From Enterobacter asburiae (GTDB lineage Bacteria; Pseudomonadota; Gammaproteobacteria; Enterobacterales; Enterobacteriaceae): a stretch of 64,000 nucleotides of DNA. The DNA lies in the NCBI GenBank assembly GCA_011754535.1, contig JAAQVN010000001.1, positions 744,001-808,000 of the forward strand, in the 5' to 3' direction. Below the pieces are notes generated by a model. The model was given only the letters and a program-made list of their open reading frames with translations. It was not told where the DNA came from and made no database searches. The position numbers were made by a program, and so were the translations under genes. Shown one piece after another: positions 19,684 through 30,826 of the stretch (its first letter is position 1; each line of letters opens with the position of its first letter).

Positions 19684-22600
19684 ATGCCAAAACGTACAGA
19701 CATAAAAAGCATCCTGATCCTTGGCGCTGGCCCGATTGTCATCGGCCAGGCCTGTGAATTCGACTACTCCGGCGCGCAGGCGTGTAAAGCCCTGCGTGAA
19801 GAGGGCTACCGCGTTATTCTGGTGAACTCTAACCCGGCAACCATCATGACCGACCCGGAAATGGCCGATGCAACCTACATCGAGCCGATTCACTGGGAAG
19901 TGGTGCGTAAAATCATCGAGAAAGAGCGTCCGGACGCGGTCCTGCCAACCATGGGCGGCCAGACGGCGCTGAACTGTGCGCTGGAGCTTGAGCGTCAGGG
20001 CGTGCTGGCCGAGTTCGGCGTGACCATGATTGGTGCGACCGCCGACGCGATTGATAAAGCAGAAGACCGTCGCCGCTTCGACGTGGCGATGAAGAAAATC
20101 GGCCTCGACACCGCGCGTTCCGGTATTGCGCACAACATGGAAGAGGCGCTGGCCGTTGCGGCTGAAGTGGGTTATCCATGCATCATCCGTCCTTCCTTCA
20201 CCATGGGCGGCACCGGCGGCGGTATTGCCTACAACCGCGAAGAGTTCGAAGAGATTTGCGAACGCGGTCTGGACCTTTCCCCAACCAAAGAGCTGCTGAT
20301 TGATGAATCGCTGATTGGCTGGAAAGAGTACGAGATGGAAGTGGTGCGTGATAAAAACGACAACTGCATCATCGTCTGCTCCATCGAAAACTTCGATGCG
20401 ATGGGTATCCACACCGGTGATTCCATCACCGTTGCGCCAGCCCAGACGCTGACCGACAAAGAGTATCAAATCATGCGTAACGCCTCGATGGCGGTACTGC
20501 GTGAAATCGGCGTGGAAACCGGCGGCTCTAACGTGCAGTTCTCCGTTAACCCGAAAACCGGCCGTCTGATTGTTATCGAAATGAACCCGCGCGTCTCCCG
20601 CTCCTCCGCGCTGGCCTCCAAAGCGACCGGCTTCCCGATTGCGAAAGTGGCGGCGAAGCTGGCGGTGGGTTATACCCTCGACGAGCTGATGAACGACATC
20701 ACTGGTGGCCGCACCCCTGCGTCCTTCGAACCGTCCATCGACTACGTTGTGACTAAAATTCCTCGCTTTAACTTCGAGAAGTTCGCAGGCGCGAACGACC
20801 GTCTGACCACCCAGATGAAATCCGTCGGTGAAGTGATGGCGATTGGTCGCACGCAGCAGGAATCCCTGCAGAAAGCGCTGCGCGGCCTCGAAGTGGGCGC
20901 GACCGGCTTTGACCCGAAAGTGAGCCTGGACGACCCGGAAGCGCTGACCAAAATCCGCCGCGAGCTGAAAGACGCGGGCGCGGAGCGCATCTGGTACATC
21001 GCCGATGCCTTCCGTGCTGGCCTGTCCGTCGACGGCGTGTTCAACCTGACCAACATCGACCGCTGGTTCCTGGTGCAGATTGAAGAGCTGGTGCGTCTGG
21101 AAGAGAAAGTGGCAGAGCTGGGCATCAACGGACTGGACGCAGACTTCCTGCGCATGCTGAAGCGTAAAGGCTTCGCCGACGCGCGTCTGGCTAAGCTGGC
21201 GGGCGTGCGCGAAGCGGAAATCCGTAAGCTGCGCGACCAGTATGACCTGCACCCGGTTTACAAGCGCGTGGACACCTGTGCGGCAGAGTTTTCCACCGAC
21301 ACCGCTTACATGTACTCCACCTATGAAGACGAGTGCGAAGCGAATCCGTCCGTCGACCGCGACAAGATTATGGTGCTGGGTGGCGGCCCAAACCGTATCG
21401 GCCAGGGCATCGAGTTTGACTACTGCTGTGTACACGCCTCGCTGGCGCTGCGCGAAGACGGTTACGAGACCATCATGGTCAACTGTAACCCGGAAACCGT
21501 CTCCACCGACTACGACACTTCTGACCGTCTCTACTTCGAGCCGGTTACCCTGGAAGACGTGCTGGAAATCGTGCGCATTGAGAAGCCAAAAGGCGTTATC
21601 GTGCAGTACGGCGGCCAGACCCCGCTGAAGCTGGCGCGCGCGCTGGAAGCGGCAGGCGTGCCGGTTATCGGCACCAGTCCGGATGCGATTGACCGTGCGG
21701 AAGACCGCGAGCGTTTCCAGCAGGCGGTTGACCGTCTGAAGCTGAAACAGCCTGCGAACGCCACCGTGACCGCTATCGAACAGGCTGTCGAGAAGGCGAA
21801 AGAGATTGGCTACCCGCTGGTGGTACGTCCTTCCTACGTACTGGGCGGCCGCGCGATGGAAATCGTTTATGACGAAGCCGACCTGCGCCGCTACTTCCAG
21901 ACCGCGGTGAGCGTCTCCAACGATGCGCCTGTGCTGCTCGACCGCTTCCTCGACGACGCGGTAGAAGTGGACGTGGACGCCATCTGCGATGGCGAAATGG
22001 TGCTGATTGGCGGCATCATGGAGCACATCGAGCAGGCGGGCGTACACTCCGGCGACTCCGCCTGCTCTCTGCCAGCGTACACGCTGAGCCAGGAAATTCA
22101 GGACGTGATGCGTCAGCAGGTGCAAAAGCTGGCCTTCGAACTGCAGGTCCGCGGCCTGATGAACGTTCAGTTCGCGGTAAAAGACAACGAAGTTTACCTG
22201 ATTGAAGTGAACCCGCGTGCGGCACGTACCGTACCGTTCGTCTCCAAAGCCACTGGTATTCCGCTGGCGAAAGTGGCGGCACGCGTGATGGCAGGCCAGA
22301 CGCTGGCTCAGCAGGGCGTGACAAAAGAGATCATCCCACCGTACTACTCGGTGAAAGAAGTGGTGCTGCCGTTCAACAAATTCCCGGGCGTTGACCCGCT
22401 GTTAGGGCCAGAAATGCGCTCTACCGGGGAAGTGATGGGCGTGGGCCGCACCTTCGCAGAAGCGTTCGCGAAGGCGCAGCTGGGCAGTAGCTCCACCATG
22501 AGAAAATCGGGCCGTGCGCTGCTCTCCGTTCGTGAAGGTGACAAAGAGCGCGTGGTTGACCTGGCCGCCAAGCTGCTGAAACAGGGCTTCGAACTGGATG

Positions 22601-22908
22601 CAACCCACGGTACGGCGATTGTGTTGGGCGAAGCCGGCATCAACCCGCGTCTGGTGAACAAGGTGCATGAAGGTCGTCCGCACATTCAGGATCGTATCAA
22701 GAATGGCGAATACACCTACATCATCAACACCACCGCAGGCCGCCAGGCGATTGAAGACTCCAAGCTGATTCGCCGCAGCGCGCTGCAGTACAAAGTGCAC
22801 TACGACACCACCCTGAACGGCGGTTTCGCGACGGCCATGGCGCTGAACGCGGACGCCACCGAGAAGGTGATTTCGGTGCAGGAAATGCACGCGCAGATTA
22901 GCAAGTAA
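19684..22908 (+). CDS. carB: Carbamoyl-phosphate synthase large subunit
   Basis: ATP-dependent synthetase subunit of 1074 residues, made of two homologous halves (carboxyphosphate and carbamoyl-phosphate synthesis) and a C-terminal allosteric domain (ornithine, UMP, IMP). Internal duplication is obvious: [19 protein letters not shown] near residue 12 and [18 protein letters not shown] near 565. ATP-grasp elements [19 protein letters not shown] and [19 protein letters not shown] repeat in the same way. Its tail from about residue 936 is the regulatory MGS-like domain. The start ATG at 19684 follows a CAGGAGCCGAG ribosome site. It forms an operon with carA. Confidence 0.99.
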   Translation: MPKRTDIKSILILGAGPIVIGQACEFDYSGAQACKALREEGYRVILVNSNPATIMTDPEMADATYIEPIHWEVVRKIIEKERPDAVLPTMGGQTALNCALELERQGVLAEFGVTMIGATADAIDKAEDRRRFDVAMKKIGLDTARSGIAHNMEEALAVAAEVGYPCIIRPSFTMGGTGGGIAYNREEFEEICERGLDLSPTKELLIDESLIGWKEYEMEVVRDKNDNCIIVCSIENFDAMGIHTGDSITVAPAQTLTDKEYQIMRNASMAVLREIGVETGGSNVQFSVNPKTGRLIVIEMNPRVSRSSALASKATGFPIAKVAAKLAVGYTLDELMNDITGGRTPASFEPSIDYVVTKIPRFNFEKFAGANDRLTTQMKSVGEVMAIGRTQQESLQKALRGLEVGATGFDPKVSLDDPEALTKIRRELKDAGAERIWYIADAFRAGLSVDGVFNLTNIDRWFLVQIEELVRLEEKVAELGINGLDADFLRMLKRKGFADARLAKLAGVREAEIRKLRDQYDLHPVYKRVDTCAAEFSTDTAYMYSTYEDECEANPSVDRDKIMVLGGGPNRIGQGIEFDYCCVHASLALREDGYETIMVNCNPETVSTDYDTSDRLYFEPVTLEDVLEIVRIEKPKGVIVQYGGQTPLKLARALEAAGVPVIGTSPDAIDRAEDRERFQQAVDRLKLKQPANATVTAIEQAVEKAKEIGYPLVVRPSYVLGGRAMEIVYDEADLRRYFQTAVSVSNDAPVLLDRFLDDAVEVDVDAICDGEMVLIGGIMEHIEQAGVHSGDSACSLPAYTLSQEIQDVMRQQVQKLAFELQVRGLMNVQFAVKDNEVYLIEVNPRAARTVPFVSKATGIPLAKVAARVMAGQTLAQQGVTKEIIPPYYSVKEVVLPFNKFPGVDPLLGPEMRSTGEVMGVGRTFAEAFAKAQLGSSSTMRKSGRALLSVREGDKERVVDLAAKLLKQGFELDATHGTAIVLGEAGINPRLVNKVHEGRPHIQDRIKNGEYTYIINTTAGRQAIEDSKLIRRSALQYKVHYDTTLNGGFATAMALNADATEKVISVQEMHAQISK

Positions 22909-22916
22909 GACAAATT

Positions 22917-22941
22917 GCCCGGTGCCGTTCGGTAACCGGGC
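22917..22941. repeat. REP-like palindrome after carB, copy 2
   Basis: GCCCGGT (22917-22923) pairs with ACCGGGC (22935-22941). A pyrimidine tract (ATTCTTCCTCTC) follows, so it may also act as a weak carAB terminator. The arms match the palindromes at 15588 and 41111. Confidence 0.65.
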
Positions 22942-23047
22942 ATTCTTCCTCTCTTCAGAACCTTCTGGTTTTTCATCCGCTTTCAGTCAGTTAGCCTAAA
23001 ATGGTTAGGTCGATAACGAAATTCATCTGAGAGCAGGGGAAAACACC

Positions 23048-23281
23048 ATGCAAAATAAATTACTGATCGCTTCCGTTCTGGCTGCCACGACAATGTTTAC
23101 CGTTGCGGGCTGTTCGTCTAATCAGGCCGTAAAAACCACCGATGGCAGAACCATTGTCACCGACGGCAAACCGCAGGTGGATGACGATACCGGTCTGGTG
23201 TCTTACAAAAACGCTGAAACCGGCCAAACTGAGCAGATTAACCGTGACCAGGTTAAATCGATGGGCGCACTGGATAACTAA
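23048..23281 (+). CDS. Small YgdI/YgdR-family lipoprotein
   Basis: A 77-residue precursor with a lipoprotein signal peptide: MQNKLLIASVLAATTMFTVAGC, with lipobox VAGC and the modified cysteine at residue 22. The mature part carries TTDGRTIVTDGKPQVDDDTG and a QINRDQVKSM tail, like the DUF903 lipoproteins YgdI and YgdR. The +2 residue is Ser, which favours outer-membrane sorting by Lol. GGGGAAAACACC before the ATG gives a good ribosome site. The function of the family is not established. E. coli K-12 has the carnitine (cai) and fix genes at this position, so this is a lineage-specific neighbour of carB. It is probably monocistronic. Confidence 0.88.
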   Translation: MQNKLLIASVLAATTMFTVAGCSSNQAVKTTDGRTIVTDGKPQVDDDTGLVSYKNAETGQTEQINRDQVKSMGALDN

Positions 23282-23384
23282 TTCAGAATTCTGACGTAAA
23301 CCCGTCAATAATATTCACTATTAGCCTGTTGAATTACTGACTACACTCTTTTGTTAAAAGAAAGCAGTAACCACAGGCTAATCA

Positions 23385-23915
23385 ATGATTCTGATAATTT
23401 ATGCCCACCCTTATCCGCACCATTCGCATGCGAATAAGCGGATGCTTGAGCAGGTAAGGACGCTTGATAACGTAGAGATACGTTCCCTCTATGAACTCTA
23501 TCCCGATTTTAATATCGATATCGCTGCCGAACAGGAGGCGCTTTCCCGTGCCGATCTGATTATCTGGCAGCATCCCATGCAGTGGTACAGCACGCCCCCG
23601 CTCCTGAAGCTGTGGATTGATAAAGTCTTCTCCCATGGCTGGGCGTATGGTCACAACGGCCATGCGCTAAAAGGCAAAAGCCTGATGTGGGCGGTCACTA
23701 CCGGCGGTGGGGAAAGCCACTTTGATATTGGTTCCTTTCCGGGGTTTGACGTGCTGGCGCAGCCGCTGCAGGCTACTGCGCTTTACTGTGGACTGAACTG
23801 GCTCCCGCCGTTTGCGATGCACTGCACCTTTGTTTGCGATGATGAAACGCTGCAGGCGCAGGCTCGCCATTATAAACAACGCTTACTTGAGTGGCAGGAG
23901 ACGCACCATGGATAG
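23385..23915 (+). CDS. kefF: KefF, quinone oxidoreductase and activator of KefC
   Basis: Flavodoxin-fold NAD(P)H:quinone oxidoreductase, 176 residues, that sits on the cytoplasmic face of KefC and is needed for its full activity. The start ATG ([18 protein letters not shown]) shows the N-terminal FMN-binding fold. [20 protein letters not shown] and TTGGGESHF are family motifs. It overlaps kefC by 8 bases (the kefC ATG is at 23908), pointing to translational coupling and equal output. Confidence 0.97.
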   Translation: MILIIYAHPYPHHSHANKRMLEQVRTLDNVEIRSLYELYPDFNIDIAAEQEALSRADLIIWQHPMQWYSTPPLLKLWIDKVFSHGWAYGHNGHALKGKSLMWAVTTGGGESHFDIGSFPGFDVLAQPLQATALYCGLNWLPPFAMHCTFVCDDETLQAQARHYKQRLLEWQETHHG

Positions 23916-25773
23916 CCATACGCTGATACAGGCGCTGATTTATCTCGGCGCGGCGGCACTGATTGTGCCCGTGGCGGTACGTCTGGGGCTGGGCTCTGTT
24001 CTCGGCTACCTGATTGCGGGCTGCGTCATTGGGCCATGGGGCTTTCGACTGGTCACGGATGCGGAGGCGATCCTCCATTTCGCTGAAATTGGCGTTGTGC
24101 TGATGCTGTTTGTGATTGGCCTGGAGCTGGATCCGCAGAGATTATGGAAGCTTCGCGCCTCGGTATTTGGCGGAGGCGCGCTGCAGATGGTGGCCTGCGG
24201 CCTGCTGCTCGGCGGGTTCTGTATCCTGTTGGGTATGGACTGGAAAGTGGCTGAGCTTATCGGCATGACGCTGGCGCTCTCCTCAACGGCGATTGCCATG
24301 CAGGCGATGAACGAGCGAAATCTGACGGTCTCGCAGATGGGGCGCAGCGCGTTTTCGGTGCTGCTGTTCCAGGATATTGCCGCTATTCCGCTGGTGGCGA
24401 TGATTCCGCTGCTGGCGGCAAGCGGCTCGTCCACGACGCTGGGTGCGTTCGCGCTTTCGGCATTAAAAGTCGTGGGGGCGCTGGCGCTGGTGGTCCTGCT
24501 GGGGCGCTACGTGACCCGTCCGTTACTGCGGTTTGTTGCCCGCTCGGGCCTGCGCGAAGTATTCAGCGCCGTGGCGCTGTTCCTGGTGTTTGGCTTTGGT
24601 TTGCTGCTTGAGGAAGCCGGACTGTCGATGGCGATGGGGGCCTTCCTCGCAGGCGTTCTGCTGGCGAGCTCTGAATACCGTCACGCGCTGGAAAGCGATA
24701 TCGAGCCGTTCAAAGGGTTGCTGCTGGGGCTGTTTTTCATCGGGGTGGGGATGTCCGTCGACTTCGGCACGCTGGTCACGCACCCGCTGCGGATTGTCAT
24801 CCTGCTCGTCGGTTTCCTCGTCATTAAAATGGTGATGCTGTGGCTGATTGCGCGCTCATTGAAGGTGCCGAACAAGCAGCGCCGCTGGTTTGCCGTGCTG
24901 CTGGGTCAGGGAAGCGAATTTGCGTTCGTGGTGTTTGGCGCCGCGCAGATGGCAAACGTGCTCGATCCCGAGTGGGCGAAAGCGTTGACGCTGGCGGTCG
25001 CGCTGTCGATGGCGGCGACGCCTGTTCTGCTGGTGGTTCTGACGCGCCTTGAAAAATCGGGTAGCGAGCAGGAGCGCGAAGCCGACGAGATCGACGAGGA
25101 GCAGCCGCGCGTTATCATCGCCGGATTTGGCCGCTACGGGCAGATCGTGGGGCGTTTACTGCTGTCGAGCGGGGTGAAGATGGTCATCCTCGATCACGAC
25201 CCCGACCATGTTGATACCCTGCGTAAATTTGATATGAAGGTGTTTTACGGCGATGCGACCCGCGTCGACTTGCTGGAATCCGCCGGGGCGGCAAAAGCAG
25301 AGGTGTTGATTAACGCCATTGACGATCCGGAGACCAGCATGCAGATGGTGGAGCTGGTAAAAGAGCATTTCCCTGCGCTGACGATAATTTCCCGCGCGCG
25401 CGATGTAGATCATTACATCCGGCTGCGCCAGGCAGGGGTTGAGGCGCCGGAACGTGAGACATTCGAAGGCGCGCTGAAGTCTGGCCGGATGGCGCTGGAA
25501 AATCTGGGGCTCGGCGCGTATGAGGCGCGCGAACGTGCGGACCTGTTCCGCCGCTTTAACACCGGGATGGTGGAAGAGATGGCGGCGATGGCAGGCAGCA
25601 CGGCCACGGAGCGTGCAGCGGTGTTTAAACGCACCAGCGCGATGCTGACGGAAATCATTAACGAGGACCGCAATCACCTGTCGCTGATCCAGCGTCACGG
25701 CTGGCAGGGCACGGAAGAGGGCAAGCACACCGGCGATCCGGCTGACGAGCCCGAGAGTAAACCTTCCGCGTGA
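23908..25773 (+). CDS. kefC: Glutathione-gated K+ efflux antiporter KefC
   Basis: K+/H+ antiporter of the CPA2 family that is held closed by glutathione and opened by glutathione adducts, acidifying the cell to protect against electrophiles. It is 621 residues from the ATG at 23908 ([18 protein letters not shown]). About twelve membrane helices (residues 1-380) are followed by a cytoplasmic RCK/KTN domain with a Rossmann motif ([18 protein letters not shown]) starting at about residue 400, then a charged tail ending at ESKPSA. A longer frame from 23812 inside kefF is rejected. Confidence 0.98.
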   Translation: MDSHTLIQALIYLGAAALIVPVAVRLGLGSVLGYLIAGCVIGPWGFRLVTDAEAILHFAEIGVVLMLFVIGLELDPQRLWKLRASVFGGGALQMVACGLLLGGFCILLGMDWKVAELIGMTLALSSTAIAMQAMNERNLTVSQMGRSAFSVLLFQDIAAIPLVAMIPLLAASGSSTTLGAFALSALKVVGALALVVLLGRYVTRPLLRFVARSGLREVFSAVALFLVFGFGLLLEEAGLSMAMGAFLAGVLLASSEYRHALESDIEPFKGLLLGLFFIGVGMSVDFGTLVTHPLRIVILLVGFLVIKMVMLWLIARSLKVPNKQRRWFAVLLGQGSEFAFVVFGAAQMANVLDPEWAKALTLAVALSMAATPVLLVVLTRLEKSGSEQEREADEIDEEQPRVIIAGFGRYGQIVGRLLLSSGVKMVILDHDPDHVDTLRKFDMKVFYGDATRVDLLESAGAAKAEVLINAIDDPETSMQMVELVKEHFPALTIISRARDVDHYIRLRQAGVEAPERETFEGALKSGRMALENLGLGAYEARERADLFRRFNTGMVEEMAAMAGSTATERAAVFKRTSAMLTEIINEDRNHLSLIQRHGWQGTEEGKHTGDPADEPESKPSA

Positions 25774-25826
25774 AGTGGAGTTGCCAGCAATAATAAAAAA
25801 TTTCTGTATCTTTACTCTGCCGCCAG

Positions 25827-26367
<541 letters not shown>

Positions 26368-26379
26368 GTGATTTTCCTA

Positions 26380-26411
26380 CCCCTCTCCCCTCTTCCCAAA
26401 GGGGAGAGGGG
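26380..26411. repeat. CCCCTCTCCCC palindrome between folA and apaH
   Basis: CCCCTCTCCCC (26380-26390) and GGGGAGAGGGG (26401-26411) make a perfect 11 bp stem with a 10-base loop. A degenerate G-rich tail follows to about 26441. A shorter relative occurs at 46456-46476, also between convergent genes. It is likely a dispersed intergenic element that also serves as a two-way terminator. Confidence 0.75.
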
Positions 26412-26448
26412 ACTGTTCGGTGCGGTCTTTTGGGGAGGGGGGCAATAG

Positions 26449-27297
26449 TCAGGAGGCAACGGCCTCACTTTCCCCTAAGTCCAGCTGTCGGTTGGACGGC
26501 TGCACAAAGTAAGCTTTATCTTCCCAGCGTAAGCAGGTTAACTCTCCGCCCCAGCAGCATCCGGTATCCAGACCGTAGATCCCGTCCGGCGTGCCTTTTC
26601 CTTCCAGCGCAGCCCAGTGACCAAATACCACGCTGTACTCGCTGGTCACCGGTCCAGGAATAGCAAACCACGGTTTGAGCGGGGCAGGCGCGCTTTCCGG
26701 TGTCTCTTTGGAATACATGTCCAGCTGCCCGTTCGGGAAGCAGAAACGCATGCGGGTGAACGCATTGGTGATAAAGCGCAGGCGGGCCAGACCGCTGAGA
26801 TCCTCGCTCCAGTGGTTCGGCATATCGCCGTACATGGCATCAAGGAAGAAAGGGTACGAGTCGCTCGCCAGCACTGCCTCTACGTCACGCGCGCAGGTTT
26901 TCGCTGTCTCAAGATCCCATTGCGGCGTGATCCCGGCATGGGCCATGACCAGCTTTTTCTCCTCGTCGACCTGAAGTAAGGGCTGACGGCGCAGCCAGTT
27001 AATCAGTTCGTCCGCGTCTGGCGCATCCAGCAGGGGAGAGAGGCGATCTTTAGGTTTGTTGCGGCTGATCCCGGCAAATACGGCCAGCAGGTGAAGATCG
27101 TGGTTGCCCAGCACCATGCGAACGCTGTCGCCCAGCGATTTGACGAAACGTAAAACCTCAAGCGATCCCGGGCCGCGCGCGACTAAATCGCCCGTCAGCC
27201 AGAGCGTGTCCTGTCCTGGCGTAAAGTCGACCTGTTTTAACAATGCGATCAGTTCATCGTAGCAACCGTGAACGTCGCCAATCAGATATGTAGACAT
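26449..27297 (-). CDS. apaH: Diadenosine tetraphosphatase (symmetrical)
   Basis: Hydrolyses Ap4A to two ADP, and removes Np4 caps from RNA in E. coli. It is 282 residues. Calcineurin-like metal motifs are [10 protein letters not shown] at residues 7-16, GDLVARG near 37 and GNHDLH near 64. It is the last gene of the leftward lptD-surA-pdxA-rsmA-apaG-apaH operon, with only 4 bases after apaG. Confidence 0.97.
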   Translation of the reverse strand: MSTYLIGDVHGCYDELIALLKQVDFTPGQDTLWLTGDLVARGPGSLEVLRFVKSLGDSVRMVLGNHDLHLLAVFAGISRNKPKDRLSPLLDAPDADELINWLRRQPLLQVDEEKKLVMAHAGITPQWDLETAKTCARDVEAVLASDSYPFFLDAMYGDMPNHWSEDLSGLARLRFITNAFTRMRFCFPNGQLDMYSKETPESAPAPLKPWFAIPGPVTSEYSVVFGHWAALEGKGTPDGIYGLDTGCCWGGELTCLRWEDKAYFVQPSNRQLDLGESEAVAS

Positions 27298-27301
27298 TAG
27301 A

Positions 27302-27679
27302 TTAATGAATGAGTGTGGTTACGGCGAGACGGAACACAGGAATAGCAACGCGGAACACGTTGCCATCGACGTCGACCATTTCGTAATGGCCTTGCATGGT
27401 ACCCAGCGGCGTTTCAATCACCGCGCCGCTGGTGTACTGGTACTCTTCGCCAGGGGCGATGTGGGGCTGCTCACCGACCACGCCTTCACCCTGAACTTCA
27501 ATTTCGCGGCCATTGCCGTTAGTGATAAGCCAGTAGCGCCCGCGCAGTTGCACGGGCATCCGCCCCAGATTGCGAATGGTCACGGTGTAGGCAAAGACAA
27601 AACGCTCTTCATCCGGCGAGGATTGCGATTCAACATAAACGCTTTGTACATGGACACATACGCGGGGCGAATCAATCAT
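27302..27679 (-). CDS. apaG: ApaG, DUF525/FN3-like protein
   Basis: A 125-residue beta-sandwich protein, also called CorD; its exact biochemical role is unsettled (links to Co2+/Mg2+ phenotypes in Salmonella). Conserved family stretches are [13 protein letters not shown] and [11 protein letters not shown]. It lies between rsmA (3-base gap) and apaH (4-base gap), so it is certainly co-translated in the operon. Confidence 0.96.
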   Translation of the reverse strand: MIDSPRVCVHVQSVYVESQSSPDEERFVFAYTVTIRNLGRMPVQLRGRYWLITNGNGREIEVQGEGVVGEQPHIAPGEEYQYTSGAVIETPLGTMQGHYEMVDVDGNVFRVAIPVFRLAVTTLIH

Positions 27680-27682
27680 GGC

Positions 27683-28504
27683 TTAACTCTCCTTCGGCGG
27701 CGCATTTTCGCTGATGTAATTAGCCAGCTTGCAGTACTGCTCTACGGAAATGTTTTCCGCACGCATTGCCGGGTCGATCCCCAGCTCTGCTAACACCTCA
27801 ACGGTAAACGAATTGCTCAGGCTGTTACGGATCGTTTTACGGCGCTGGTTGAACGCTTCTGTTGTGATGCGGCTGAGTACGCGCAGATCTTTAACCGGAT
27901 AAGGTTTTGTTTTGTACGGCACCAGGCGCACAACCGCAGAATCTACTTTCGGTGGTGGCGTGAACGCGGACGGCGGTACTTCGAGTACCGGGATCACGTT
28001 GCAATAATATTGTGCCATCACGCTTAAACGACCATACGCTTTACTGTTCGGCCCTGCAACCAGACGGTTAACAACCTCTTTTTGCAACATGAAGTGCATG
28101 TCGGCAATGGCATCAGTATAGCTAAAGAGGTGGAACATTAGCGGCGTGGAGATGTTATACGGCAGGTTGCCGAACACGCGCAGCGGCTGGCCCATTTTTT
28201 CCGACAGTTCGCCAAAGTTCATGGTCATGGCATCCTGCTGGTAGATGGTCAGCTTTGGTCCGAGGAACGGGTGCGTTTGCAGGCGTGCGGCCAGGTCGCG
28301 GTCCAGTTCGATAACGGTCAGCTCGTCGAGGCGTTCGCCTACCGGCTCGGTCAGCGCGGCAAGACCCGGGCCGATTTCGACCATAGCCTGACCTTTCTGC
28401 GGATTAATAGCAGACACGATGCTTTCGATCACGAACTGATCGTTGAGAAAGTTTTGCCCGAAGCGTTTACGGGCTAAGTGGCCCTGATGGACTCGATTAG
28501 TCAT
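27683..28504 (-). CDS. rsmA: 16S rRNA (adenine1518/1519-N6)-dimethyltransferase
   Basis: KsgA: dimethylates A1518 and A1519 at the 3' end of 16S rRNA as a late check in 30S assembly. It is 273 residues. The S-adenosylmethionine fold shows [22 protein letters not shown] and the catalytic [12 protein letters not shown] (motif IV). Its ATG overlaps the pdxA stop by 4 bases (ATGA). Loss of the gene gives kasugamycin resistance. Confidence 0.98.
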   Translation of the reverse strand: MTNRVHQGHLARKRFGQNFLNDQFVIESIVSAINPQKGQAMVEIGPGLAALTEPVGERLDELTVIELDRDLAARLQTHPFLGPKLTIYQQDAMTMNFGELSEKMGQPLRVFGNLPYNISTPLMFHLFSYTDAIADMHFMLQKEVVNRLVAGPNSKAYGRLSVMAQYYCNVIPVLEVPPSAFTPPPKVDSAVVRLVPYKTKPYPVKDLRVLSRITTEAFNQRRKTIRNSLSNSFTVEVLAELGIDPAMRAENISVEQYCKLANYISENAPPKES

Positions 28505-29487
28505 TGAGTATTAACAATCATTTTGATGGCGAGATTAAGCGCCGTAATAAAACTGCCGACATCCGCTTTCCCCTGGCCTGCCAGATCCAGCGCAGTGCCG
28601 TGGTCAACGGATGTTCGAATAAAGGGTAAACCGAGGGTGATATTCACCCCGCGGCCAAAGCCCTGGTATTTTAGCACGGGCAGGCCCTGATCGTGGTACA
28701 TCGCGAGCACGGCGTCGGCATTATCCAGGTATTTCGGCTGGAAAAGGGTATCCGCAGGCAGCGGTCCACTGAGATTCATCCCCTTCGCCCGCATTTCGTT
28801 GAGCACCGGAATAATGGTGTCGATCTCTTCGGTGCCCATGTGCCCGCCTTCTCCGGCGTGCGGATTCAGGCCGCAGACCAGCACGTGGGGCTGCGGGATC
28901 CCAAATTTTGTCTGTAGATCGTGGTGCAAAATCCCGATGATTTCGCGCAGGAGTTCAGGGGTGATCGCATCAGGAATGGCTTTGATCGGCAGATGGGTTG
29001 TCACCAGCGCAACGCGCATCGCTTCCGTCGCCAGCATCATCACCACTTTCGGGCTGTGCGAGCGCTCTTCGAAGAACTCCGTATGCCCGGTAAACGGTAT
29101 GCCCGCTTCGTTGATGACGCCTTTGTGGACGGGGCCGGTGATCAGAGCGGCAAATTCGCCCTTCAGGCAACCGTCGCAGGCGCGAGCAAGGGTGTCAACG
29201 ACGTAATGGCCGTTTTCCGTGCTGAGCTGGCCTGGAACAACGGGTGTACGAAGGGGGACAGAGAGCAGCGTGAGCGTACCGGCCTGCTGTGGTGCGGGCT
29301 GTTGGCCTTCATCGTAAGGGATGAGCGTTAGAGGCAGACCGAGCAGCTTCGCCCGGTCTTGTAACAGTGTTGCATCAGCGCAGACAACCAGTTCTACCGG
29401 CCAGCTGCGCTGGGCGAGCTGGACAACGAGGTCAGGCCCAATCCCGGCGGGTTCGCCGGGCGTGATAACAACACGATGCTGTTTCAT
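28501..29487 (-). CDS. pdxA: 4-hydroxythreonine-4-phosphate dehydrogenase
   Basis: NAD-dependent step of pyridoxal 5'-phosphate synthesis. It is 328 residues, one less than E. coli. The metal-binding histidines are in [12 protein letters not shown], the central HHDLQTKFG region, and [10 protein letters not shown]. It overlaps surA by one base (TAATG) and rsmA by four, showing strong operon packing. Confidence 0.97.
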   Translation of the reverse strand: MKQHRVVITPGEPAGIGPDLVVQLAQRSWPVELVVCADATLLQDRAKLLGLPLTLIPYDEGQQPAPQQAGTLTLLSVPLRTPVVPGQLSTENGHYVVDTLARACDGCLKGEFAALITGPVHKGVINEAGIPFTGHTEFFEERSHSPKVVMMLATEAMRVALVTTHLPIKAIPDAITPELLREIIGILHHDLQTKFGIPQPHVLVCGLNPHAGEGGHMGTEEIDTIIPVLNEMRAKGMNLSGPLPADTLFQPKYLDNADAVLAMYHDQGLPVLKYQGFGRGVNITLGLPFIRTSVDHGTALDLAGQGKADVGSFITALNLAIKMIVNTQ

Positions 29488-30773
29488 TAGTTGCTTAGCA
29501 CTTTCACATAAGCACTGGCGCGTTGTTCCTGCATCCAGGTTGCCGCTTCTTCAGAGAATTTACGGTTAAACAGCATACGGTAGGCTCTGTCTTTCTGCGC
29601 CGCATCCGTTTTGTCCACGTTGCGTGTGTCCATCAGTTCGATCAGATGCCAGCCAAATGAAGAGTGAACCGGGGCGCTGAGCTGACCCTTATTCAGCTTC
29701 ATCAGTGCATCGCGGAAGGCAGGATCGTAAATGTCCGCTGCCGCCCAGCCCAGATCGCCGCCCTGGTTCGCAGAGCCAGGATCCTGAGAGAACTCCTTCG
29801 CTGCATTGGCAAACGAGGTTTTACCGCTCTTAATGTCCGCGGCAATCTGCTCCAGCTTCGCACGCGCCTGATCGTCAGTCATAATCGGTGACGGCTTCAG
29901 CAGAATGTGGCGAGCGTGAACTTCAGTCACGGAGATGTTCTGGCTCTGACCGCGCAGATCGTTCACTTTCAGAATGTGGAAGCCCACGCCTGAACGGATT
30001 GGACCCACAATATCGCCTTTCTTCGCCGTGCTCAGCGCCTGAGCAAAGATGGAAGGCAGCTCCTGAATACGTCCCCAGCCCATCTGGCCGCCTTTCAGCG
30101 CCTGCTGGTCAGCGGAGTAGGTGATAGCCAGCTTGCCAAAGTCGCTGCCGTTACGCGCCTGGTCGACAATAGAACGTGCCTGACTTTCTGCTTCCGCAGC
30201 CTGATCGGACGTTGGGTTCTCTGGCAGTGGGATCAGAATGTGGCTCAGGTTCAGCTCTGTGCTCGCATCGTTCTGGTTGCCCACCTGCTTTGCCAGCGCG
30301 TCCACTTCCTGCGGCAGGATCGTGACGCGGCGGCGCACTTCGTTGTTACGCACTTCCGAAATCAGCATCTCTTTACGGATCTGGTTGCGGTAGGTGGCGT
30401 AGCTGATACCGTCATAAGCCAGACGACTGCGCATCTGGTCTGGCGTCATGTTGTTCTGCTTTGCAATGTTAGCGATGGCCTGATCGAGCTGCTCGTCAGT
30501 CACCTTCACGCCCATTTTCTGACCCATCTGCAGGATAATCTGATCCATGATCAGACGCTCCAGGATCTGATGGCGCAGCGTAGCATCATCCGGAAGCTGC
30601 TGGCCTGCTTCGCCCGAATTGAGCTTCACGGATTTCATCAGACCGTCAACGTCACTTTCGAGCACGACGCCGTTGTTAACGACAGCCGCGACCTTATCAA
30701 CAACCTGGGGGGCCGCGAAGCTGGTATTCGCAACCATAGCGACACCGAGCAGCAGCGTTTTCCAGTTCTTCAT
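29487..30773 (-). CDS. surA: Periplasmic chaperone and prolyl isomerase SurA
   Basis: Main periplasmic chaperone for outer-membrane beta-barrel proteins on their way to the Bam complex. It is 428 residues, the E. coli length. A Sec signal peptide ([20 protein letters not shown]) is followed by the N-terminal chaperone domain. Two parvulin-type domains begin near residue 171 ([14 protein letters not shown]) and 282 ([13 protein letters not shown]), and a short C-terminal helix closes the core. It follows lptD by 53 bases; LptD is itself a SurA client. Confidence 0.98.
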   Translation of the reverse strand: MKNWKTLLLGVAMVANTSFAAPQVVDKVAAVVNNGVVLESDVDGLMKSVKLNSGEAGQQLPDDATLRHQILERLIMDQIILQMGQKMGVKVTDEQLDQAIANIAKQNNMTPDQMRSRLAYDGISYATYRNQIRKEMLISEVRNNEVRRRVTILPQEVDALAKQVGNQNDASTELNLSHILIPLPENPTSDQAAEAESQARSIVDQARNGSDFGKLAITYSADQQALKGGQMGWGRIQELPSIFAQALSTAKKGDIVGPIRSGVGFHILKVNDLRGQSQNISVTEVHARHILLKPSPIMTDDQARAKLEQIAADIKSGKTSFANAAKEFSQDPGSANQGGDLGWAAADIYDPAFRDALMKLNKGQLSAPVHSSFGWHLIELMDTRNVDKTDAAQKDRAYRMLFNRKFSEEAATWMQEQRASAYVKVLSN

Positions 30774-30826
30774 ACTTTTTCCATTTCAATTAACCGCAAA
30801 GCGGATTACGTTTTAAATCAAGCACA

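Noticed and set aside
19666..22125. 819-codon open frame antisense to carB
   Set aside because: Same cause: high G+C and codon bias in carB. No ribosome site or recognisable domain; carB is intact on the other strand.
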